Source: Litsea cubeba
Lineage: Eukaryota > Streptophyta > Magnoliopsida > Laurales > Lauraceae
DNA: 64,000 nt
Reading direction: 5' to 3'
NCBI GenBank assembly: GCA_012931725.1
Contig: CM022946.1
Coordinates: 119,931,206 to 119,995,205 of the forward strand
The position numbers and the translations under genes are program-made. Below the pieces are notes generated by a model, which saw nothing but the letters and a program-made list of their open reading frames with translations, was not told where the DNA came from and did no database searches. This document shows positions 56,413-64,000 of the stretch, piece after piece. Positions within the stretch are counted from its first letter, which is position 1. Each line of letters begins with the position of its first letter.

Positions 56413-56771
56413 GAAATACAGATCACTTCCCTTTAATGAAATCCGGTCAAAGTTAGCTTGTCCTTGGCCTTGTTGGGAAAGATATGTCTACCTAAAGATT
56501 TAGCGAACAGTGATGAGGTTCACACTCTTTGTTTTACTGTTCGCACCAGCCGAAGTCCCAACCACCAGAATTGGGATTTAAGAAGTATCTGTCATCCAAT
56601 GATGCCCCTCAACTGGGCTGGTTTATATTGGTAAGTGATGCGATGGGAAAGGATGAGATTCGGTGAAGCACAGAGATCCCTTTCATTTCCTTTTCTGTAG
56701 GACTTGTACATTTTCTTGCCTTTGACTTTGGTAGGTTTGAGTCGAAGGGGAATGACATGTTAAAAACTTAA
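56413..56771. other. Non-coding spacer
   Basis: Unique-looking sequence between the solo LTR and the hAT element. No gene seen. Confidence 0.5.
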
Positions 56772-56779
56772 AATGGACT
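56772..56779. repeat. Left 8-bp target duplication of the hAT element (AATGGACT)
   Basis: Directly before CAGGGCCGGCTCT. Exact copy at 61435-61442. Confidence 0.95.
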
Positions 56780-56792
56780 CAGGGCCGGCTCT
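56780..56792 (+). repeat. Left terminal inverted repeat of the hAT element
   Basis: CAGGGCCGGCTCT, perfect inverse of 61422-61434. Confidence 0.95.
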
Positions 56793-56989
56793 TATGGGTA
56801 GGCACCCTAGGCCACTGCCTAGGGCCCCCCATAAGGTAACCAATTTTTAGGGCCCCCAATTACCAAATTAATACCCTAATTACACCCATAATTGCAGGAA
56901 TTTGAGGAGATTATATTGCCATAAATGCATAAATTGAAAAGAAGAAAAAAAATACCTAAGATGCAGAGAGAAAAAAATTAAGATTCATT

Positions 56990-58624
56990 CTTCAATCTTC
57001 AATCTTCATCAACGAGAAGGAGAACTGGGGCCAACTTCCACTCTTCCAGGCAGCGAGGAGCAGGCGAGGCGCCGGTCCAGGTATGTTAGGGTTTGATTTT
57101 TTTTTTTCCTTTTGGCTAGTGGCTACTGTGGCTTCCTGACTTCCTCTAATAGTGTCTGTTTCAAAAAGGAAGAAAACTGGGAAGAATGGAAAGATCATCT
57201 TTCAAAGATGCGCAGTGCTACAGAGCCTACAGTACCTTGGACGGTACCTTGGACGGAACTATTTCCATCAATGTTGTTTTCTTTTATTTTTTTTCAAATA
57301 TGGGACAATGAATGATGATCCAACCCGTCCAAAACATTAATAAGGGAAAACACGGCCCAAGTACCAAATTTCATCCGTTGATCTGGCTCTGATCTCAATA
57401 TATGTGTAAAAAACCCGAATAACCACACATCTATTTTTCTGAGTTTTTGTGGGGCCCCAAAATCACAATCAAAATCGTCAATCTTCTTTGAAATACTGAA
57501 AACGGATATGCATAAAAATTTTAGCCTCAGATTTGGTCAATAGCTACCAAAACTGAAGAAACATCTTACAACTGTTGGATTTCAAATGTGACAACATCAC
57601 AGTAGATTAAATGGACATTGCACAGTCCATTTGTTACTTTTTCCATTAATTACGGCCCACTAAACAATCATCCAAACCGTTGGATAATTGTATTATTGTA
57701 AGAAATAATATGTGATCAAATTTGAACCGTTGATCTATCACGGATATCGAGATATTTTCAAAAAAGTGTGGCCTATTTGATCTAATTTTCTGAAATTTGT
57801 GGGTCCCTATTTTAAGATCCGAACCGTCTGCTCTCTTAATAATATTTAGGCCATCTATGGGGTAAAAAATCAGCCTTTAATTCCTTTTGGATATGGAGAA
57901 ATTTAAGAAAAATTATTTATGATTGGATTTAAAAAGTCTATTTCAATATATTAGTTTGTGTTACCAAAAGCTCTATTTCAAGAAACATCTATTTCAAACA
58001 TGGCACATTTGAAATAGATCTGTCTTATGTAGATCTGTCTCAATTCAATGAGATTTGCCAAACAGGCCCTAATCCTCTTCAATCTTGAAGAGGTTCAGGA
58101 CCAGGTTCGTTGAACCTGGGTCAGTACCTCTCAATTCTCATCCTCTGCCTGTCTTATTTTATCATTTGGTGGGTCATCCTGACCCAATTGATTTTTCATT
58201 CAAATAATTTCCTATGGCTATATATTAATATATGATGCTAAAATTCTGGTCAATTTTCTTTTTCTTTTTTTTTTTGGTCTCAAATAGTTATACTTTGGCA
58301 TCATCAAGCCATTGCCAATTTTTCACATCAGTGGGACCCACCAATGATATTATAATTATTATATATGATTGTTGAAATTCTAGATAATCTAGTAAGACTA
58401 GTATGGGGCTGGAATGATCTACTTTGGGCTTGAATGAATGTTTTGTATTTAGATCATGAATGAAAGTTTTGGAATGAATTATGAATGTTTTGTAGTGGGG
58501 GTGGGGGGCACCAATAATGTTTTGGAATGAATGTTTTGTCCATCAAATTAATACCGTATTGTTGAATTTGTTCGATAATTAAATATTATTGAGTGAGTAA
58601 TAACATGCAATTTTTTTTATTCAG
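56990..58624 (+). other. Probable 5' untranslated exon and long first intron of the hAT gene
   Basis: GGTCCAG|GTATGT near 57079 is a strong splice donor, and TTTTTTATTCAG|AACATT near 58624 is a matching acceptor 28 bp before the ATG at 58652. Between them the DNA is AT-rich, with no coding similarity. Splicing here is inferred from the motifs. Confidence 0.5.
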
Positions 58625-58651
58625 AACATTGTTCTTTGATTGGTTATTATC

Positions 58652-61257
58652 ATGAAGAATGCTAGAAAATATCTCTCCGGTAGTGATAAGAGAAAGAAGA
58701 AGCAAAGACTAGAACAACTCACTAAATCACAGGCTGGTAGCATTCAAAAGTTTTTTCCTAGCAATAGACAAGGAGAGACCCGAGAGAATTGTAATGAAAG
58801 TTTGGTCAGTAAAGAAGGTGAAGATATTGTGCCTGGAGAACTTGACGGTATAATAAATATTGAACGTGAAGAAGGATTAAATGATGAAACTGAAATAGTT
58901 GTGAATGTTGAACATGAAGAGAGGATTGATGCTGAAATTGAAGAGGAAGTTGATGCTGAAAATGAGTTTGAATGTGATGATTGCTCGAACGAAGAAAACC
59001 GATCAAGCTATGAATGAGAATAGAGAATATGGACCGATAAACTTATTTGATCCAGGGAATTGGAATAATGTTGATCAGAAATGCAGAGATTTATTGGTTG
59101 AGAAAGGTCCAATAAGACATAATGGTATTGATTTTCCTAAAAATAGTGAAGGCAGACGTTTTTCTACTGTGCATTACGTTCGACATATGGGTAGCGGTTT
59201 GAAGCAAGATAGGGAGTGGCTTGTCTATTCATATTCGTTGGATAGGGTGTTTTGCTTTTGTTGCAAGTTATTCAAGCAAAGTGGAAAGACTTCTCAACTA
59301 GATAGTGAAGGATGCTCTACATGGCACAATATTAGTCAGAAGCTTAAAGATCATGAGAAAAGTGATGGCCACAAAAGAATCTTGAATAGTTGGTATGAAT
59401 TGAAAAACAGGTTGAAGAAGAATGAAACAATTGATAAGAGTATTCAAGACCAAATCATTAGAGATAAAGAACATTGGAGACAACTTTTACTAAGGATACT
59501 TGCTGTCGTGAAAACTCTATCTAAAAATAATTTGGCATTTCGTGGGGACAATGAGAAGATTTATGAAAAAAATAATGGTATCTTTTTGAGTATTATTGAA
59601 ATGATTGCGGAGTTTGATCCAATATTGCAAGAGCATGTGCGGCGTATTAAGGCCTCTGAAGTTCATTACCATTACCTTGGTCATAACATTCAGAATGAAC
59701 TAATTCAAATGTTAGCTGCCGAGGTTAAAAATGTGATTCTTCTGAAAATTCGAGAGGCAAAGTACTTTTCAGTTATTCTTGATTGCACTCCAGATGTAAG
59801 CCATGAAGAACAGATGTCACTTGTAATAAGATGTGTAGATGTTTCGACGAATCCAATCAAGATAGAAGAGTTCTTTCTAGAATTTATGAAGGTGGACGAC
59901 ACATCGGGCTTGGGACTCTTTAATGTATTGAAACTTGTATTGAGTACTCTTCAACTAGATATTGGTGATGTGAGAGGACAAGGCTATGACAACGGATCCA
60001 ATATGAAAGGCAAACACAAAGGTGTACAGAAAAGATTACTCGAAATAAATCCTAGAGCTTTCTATACTCCATGCTATTGCCATAGCCTTAATCTTGCATT
60101 GTGTGATATGGCCAATTCTTGTACCAAAGCAATATCTTTTTTTGGTGTGGTGCAACGTGTCTATACATTGTTTTCTTCTTCTACAAAGCGTTGGCAAGTT
60201 TTCAAAGACCATGTGAAAAAGGCTCCGAATCTTACTCTAAAGGCATTGTCGGCAACACGTTGGGAAAGTCGGGTGGATAGTGTTAAGGCTATTAGAAGTC
60301 AAGCTCGAGAGATAAGAGATGCTTTAATTCACTTGGCTGATAGTAGTGATGATCCGAAGACAAAGAGTGAAGCCGAGTCCCTAGCCATACATGAAATTGA
60401 GAATTTTGAGTTCTTGGTCGGCATGATTGTTTGGCACACTATACTGAGTGGTGTTAACATTGTTAGCAAGCTGATGCAGGCAGAAGATATGCAGATGGAT
60501 GTTGCTATTAGTGAGTTGAAAAGGCTTATTTCTTTCTTTGAAAAGTATAGAGAAACTGGATTTGAAGAAGCAATGATAGAAGCTAAAGAAGTTGCAAGTA
60601 CTATGGAAATTGAACCTGTTTTCCGTGAAAAGCGTATTATACGTAGAAAAAGACAATTTGATGAGAATGTCGATGAAGAGGTTCCACAATCAGCTGAAGA
60701 ATCATTCAGAGTTAATTACTTCATTTTCATTATAGACCAAGCTCTTTCTTCACTTAAGAGTAGGTTTGAACAATTTCAAGTATATGAGAAAACTTTCGGG
60801 TTTTTGTTTAATTTGGAGAAGTTAAAGTCTGCAGATAGGAATAGCTTAATAGCTTCTTGTGAAAACCTTGCAGAGTTTCTGAAACATGATGGCATCTCTG
60901 ATATTGATGGGACGGAGTTACTTTTAGAATTGCAAATCTTGAGAGAAGTTTTTACCGGAGGACATAAAGAAGGCAGTTGATGTGCTAACTCATTTGAACT
61001 CAAGGGCTAGTTGCTTTCCAAATGCCTGGGTTGCTTACAGAATTTTGTTGACTATACCAGTAACAGTTGCCTCTGCAGAGAGAAGTTTTTCTAAGTTGAA
61101 AATGATCAAGTCTTACCTTCGGTCAACCATGTCGCAAGAAAGACTGAATGGACTGGCTATGTTATCCATTGAAAAAGAGTTGGTAGAGAAGATAGATTAT
61201 ACAAATGTAATTACTGATTTTGCAGCGAAAACTGCGAGACGAGTAAATTTTAGATGA
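58652..61257 (+). pseudogene. hAT transposase (TTF zinc finger, DUF4371-like, dimerisation domain), two frame breaks
   Basis: It starts at ATG 58652 (MKNARKYLSGSDKRKKKQRL), a basic start with an acidic region after it. Frame 1 ends at 59017. The main frame has YGPINLFDPGNWNN, the TTF finger with FCFCCKLF and HEKSDGHKR, VILDCTPDVSHEEQMS and GQGYDNGSNMKGKHKGVQ (two catalytic Asp), the CYCHSLNLAL motif and LSATRWESRVD (the Trp of the RW motif and the last acidic residue). It breaks at a T-run (60949-60953), one base too long, and continues from 60982 with the C-terminal domain (TVASAERSFSKLKMIKSYLR) to TGA 61255-61257. The transposase cuts and joins element ends. Apart from two single-base shifts (58990-59020 and 60949-60953) it is complete; both might be sequencing errors. 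Confidence 0.9.
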
Positions 61258-61421
61258 TTCTTTGTTTTTGTAATTATTTTGACACTAGTTATGTTTTATT
61301 TTATCTTACTAGTGGGTTTAAGTTCTATGTTCCTTCTACAAAAAAAAAATTTTTGCGTGTGCTTTTTTTTTTCTAAGATAGGGCCCATTTTTAGGAGCTC
61401 GCCTAGGGCCACCCAAACCTC

Positions 61422-61434
61422 AGAGCCGGCCCTG
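61422..61434 (-). repeat. Right terminal inverted repeat of the hAT element
   Basis: AGAGCCGGCCCTG, perfect inverse of 56780-56792. Confidence 0.95.
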
Positions 61435-61442
61435 AATGGACT
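61435..61442. repeat. Right 8-bp target duplication of the hAT element (AATGGACT)
   Basis: Exact copy of 56772-56779. Confidence 0.95.
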
Positions 61443-61958
61443 ATAGATCTTGTGGGAATGATGGAATCATGTCATGGCACCAATTTTTCTATCTAGCTAG
61501 AAGGGTAATAATGTGTTGGTTGGATTGGGACGGCTAACATGTATTGACTCAACTTTTCATCCATTACTTTTCTTTTCTTTTCTTTTTTTTTTCTTTTTCT
61601 TTTTCTAGCCATAGTGGAGATTCGAAGCCACACATACCCACTCACTCACTCACCCATGACCCAATCAACTTACTACAACTTGAGATGCCTTTGGTCCATT
61701 CATTTATTTGACTGTAAATATAAGTACCATAGAATCATTTACCAAAAAAAAAAGTACCATGGAGTCCATGTTTTTTAGAATTCATAGCCTTTTTGCATCA
61801 AGCACCTTGAATGTGCACTTTGCAAATTAGGAATTTACAATTATTGTACTCGGCAGTGATGTCGTGAGGGAGGGAGCACACAAATCCATGGGGGACAAGA
61901 AATTAAGGATTAATCCCTCATCTTTAACTTCAAATTCCCAAAAAGGGGTCATGCTACT
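61443..61958. other. Non-coding spacer
   Basis: A pyrimidine-rich tract lies near 61566-61606. No gene is visible. Confidence 0.5.
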
Positions 61959-62397
61959 TGTGTGGGGATATTTTCACTAAGCCGAGATCAGAGCTAGTCC
62001 CGGTATTAAGACAGCTTAATCTTACCTCCGCTCGGCCGAGACGGACCGCGGCTAAAGGGTCGCGGCACTCGCCGAGATGAGCGCCCCCGAGGTTAGGTGG
62101 CACGGGACATTGTACACCGACCTCGGCACGGCAGATTTGACAGACGCTAATGGGACTGTTGATAGGATGGAGGCACGTACTAAAGCGTGCCCTGCGACCC
62201 ATCATTCCTGACAAAACGGTGTATATAGAGCACGTGCGCCCCCAAAGCATGGCTCCAGGCCAGGCCCGATGGGACCTAACCCAAAAGTCAAACCGCCGCC
62301 TGACCCAATAAGATTGGCATTTAATGAGGCATGGGTAGGTAAGACAAGCATTTAATGAATTATGGGCTAAGTGGACAGGGCCACTCGAGTGGCCAGC
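61959..62397 (+). mobile_element. Start of a Tat-type LTR (element D), interrupted
   Basis: It begins TGTGTGGGGATATTTTC, like the solo LTR at 55546-56407, and has the GGCATTTAATG and TGGGCT words of the A and B LTRs. A GC-rich island holds the palindrome CTCGGCCGAG near 62033. The minus-strand LTR at 62398 interrupts it, and the remainder lies outside the window. Confidence 0.7.
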
Positions 62398-64000
62398 TGT
62401 CGCGACCCCGGACCGAAAGGGGAAAGGATTCTAGTCCGGGAAGTCGGGACGGTGGGGTGATGCCGCGCCACGTGCATCTCTTTGGCTAAACCGCACACGG
62501 AATTAAAAGAACATTTATCCGTGCACGTGATTTCCCACAGGGTTCCGCGGTGAGGATTATCCTTACACATCATCTCACATATAACCATATCCAATATATT
62601 TTCAAGATTGCGGAAGCGTGTAGCAAACCCTAGTAATAACATTCAATTATATAAACAAGACTGATTTATGATTAATCATGACAAGATATCAGAATGAGCA
62701 ATGATCATAGGCATATTTCCCCAAAAGTAAAGTTAAGTATATTTACAAAATATCAGTTGATTAATGCCCCCAAAATATAACGGTCGACAAAGACCGTACA
62801 ACCAAAGGAAATCTAAAACAAAGACATCAAGTTCCCAAAGTGTATCGTCCTCAAGGCAAAGCCGAATGTCTACATGACATCATCGGCTTGCCACTCAATC
62901 ACTCGTTGCGGTTCACCGACCGCCTCCTCTGGCTCCTCCTCAATGGCAATAAGCTCGGGACCTGAGTACCAAAAATAAATGGATCAGACACGACGGTCCT
63001 GGCAGGTGGGTGAAAAGATATACAATAAATCAAAACAATGATGCCTTTAGAAACATAGTAAAATTCTAGGTAACCAATGAATTTTCATAAAAGAAAATGT
63101 AACATTTAAAAGAATTGCATATGCAAATAAAACATGTAAGGTAACAAGGATTCGAGACTAACAAGGTGGCAACCACACAAAGCTAAATCCTCTCTCACAA
63201 AAGTGATAAGAGCACATCGGGACATTGACCTCAGTCACACGAGGTGAGGAGAATCAACGACGTTACCTCAGTCACACGAGGTGAGGAGAAATCAACGATT
63301 TTTATATAATAATACATATAATACTCTGCGGGACCACGGTAGCGAACCGGGTATATCGGGGCGAGGCGGGAACCATGCTGCAGCGGGTATAACTGAAGGG
63401 GGATATCCAAACCGGTGGATCAAACCGATGAGGTTATCCAAGCTTAGTGGTGCCGACTCATAGGTAACATGCGAAAATCAAAATAAATAAATACACATAA
63501 CGGGGCGGGAACCCATAGGTACAAAACGTATAAAAGTCGGGACGGGTCTAAACAAATTAACAATATGGTAACACAATGTTCTCGGTTCAAGAGTACTCAC
63601 AAATCACGATTGAAATCTCAGAATAGGGGATTGATTGAAAATCAAATACAAATAGTTTCCAATATCTTTACAGGCTAACAATGGGTTTCTAGAATTGAAT
63701 CAGTGCGAATAGGGGTCCCGTATGTCGGATATGATGAAATTTTGGTACTCTTTAAGAGTTAGGGACATTCCGGGTCCTTATATACATTGGTCAATCTAGA
63801 AAACCTCATGGAATCTCCATGATGAGGTTCCTCCTTCTTCCGGACTTCATATAACGCCTTACATGACATTGGGGCTCCATATGATACCTCCCCAAGCCTA
63901 AAAATAAGTTTCAAACCCTTAGGCATTGACCCATGACAGACAGGCAGTTCGCTCGAGCGGACTGGGAGGTTTCGCTCGGGCGAATAGCTCTCTGTTTGGG
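62398..64000 (-). mobile_element. Tekay-type LTR on the minus strand, cut by the window end
   Basis: In minus-strand reading it ends GGTCCGGGGTCGCGACA at 62398 and matches the Tekay LTRs over its visible 1.6 kb: the CACGTGGCGCGGCAT block, CCGATGATGTCATGTAGACAT, the CTCACCTCGTGTGACTGAGG pair and GACTTTTATACG-like parts. It differs enough to be an older insertion. It could be a solo LTR or the 3' LTR of a full element. The visible cassette near 63945-63990 has CTCGAGCG rather than CGATCGAT palindromes. Confidence 0.85.
63945..63992. repeat. CTCGAGCG cassette in the minus-strand Tekay-type LTR
   Basis: GCTCGAGCG and GCTCGGGCGA cores appear close to the window end, at a position in the LTR comparable to the CGATCGAT cassette at 8705-8940. 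More copies may lie beyond 64000. Confidence 0.7.

Larger units (their letters stand above)
56780..61434 (+). mobile_element. hAT-superfamily DNA transposon, 4.66 kb, complete ends
   Basis: Terminal inverted repeats CAGGGCCGGCTCT and AGAGCCGGCCCTG are perfect over 13 bp, with more imperfect similarity inside (CCTAGGGC on one side, GCCTAGGG on the other). The perfect 8-bp target duplication is diagnostic for hAT. The element contains a transposase gene with a TTF-type zinc finger and a hAT dimerisation domain, related to the plant genes often annotated as zinc finger MYM-type protein 1-like. Confidence 0.95.

Noticed and set aside
1..64000. tRNA, rRNA or riboswitch genes
   Set aside because: I looked for tRNA-like A and B boxes and rRNA words and saw only the primer-binding sites complementary to tRNA ends. 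None is supported.

Overview
This window is nuclear DNA of a flowering plant with a transposon-rich, probably large genome. I cannot name the species. The signs are nested LTR retrotransposons of the plant Ty3/gypsy lineages Tat and Tekay, a hAT transposon, CACTA remains, a LINE-type insertion, spliceosomal introns and one fragment of a plant 3-ketoacyl-CoA synthase (KCS) gene. There is no sign of bacterial organisation, and almost all of the sequence can be assigned to mobile elements.

Layout. (1) 1-21154: Tat-lineage element A on the + strand, cut by the left window edge. It holds the integrase end, a 58-bp tandem array, an antisense three-exon gene (aORF) and a 3' LTR at 20237-21154. Two elements sit inside it: a 3.3-kb solo LTR (810-4096) and a young Tekay chromovirus (7486-18661, target duplication ACAGA) that splits exon 2 of the aORF. 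(2) 21155-24209: the only host-like stretch, with the last exon of a KCS gene on the minus strand (21919-22700). (3) 24210-36617: Tat element B, a relative of A, nearly full length: LTR, PBS, gag, protease, RT, two RNase H domains, integrase, 81-bp array, antisense aORF, broken 3' LTR. (4) 36618-49661: a third Tat-like element C on the minus strand with 2.55-kb LTR, tandem-repeat leader, gag, no protease/RT core, RNase H and integrase, and a + strand intron-containing gene fragment at its far end. (5) 49662-55540: a CACTA remnant with a LINE-type insertion in its intron, an LTR fragment of probable copia type, and AT-rich non-coding DNA. (6) 55546-56407: a minus-strand Tat solo LTR with perfect target duplication. 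(7) 56780-61434: a structurally complete hAT transposon with perfect 13-bp TIRs and 8-bp target duplication, its transposase carrying two frame breaks. (8) 61959-64000: a Tat LTR start interrupted by a minus-strand Tekay-type LTR that runs off the window.

Working logic. The Ty3/gypsy elements carry the usual gag-protease-RT-RNase H-integrase order, and all visible copies have stops or frameshifts, so none looks autonomous. The two features that deserve most attention are (a) antisense genes with conserved spliceosomal introns inside the Tat elements, with exon 1 exactly 526 nt in both A and B and a TATA-like box at the same upstream distance, and (b) GC-rich palindromic cassettes inside nearly every LTR in the window, with different palindrome sequences in otherwise related LTRs.

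All boundaries and comparisons were made by eye. Family names rest on motif order and recognisable residues, not on database searches.
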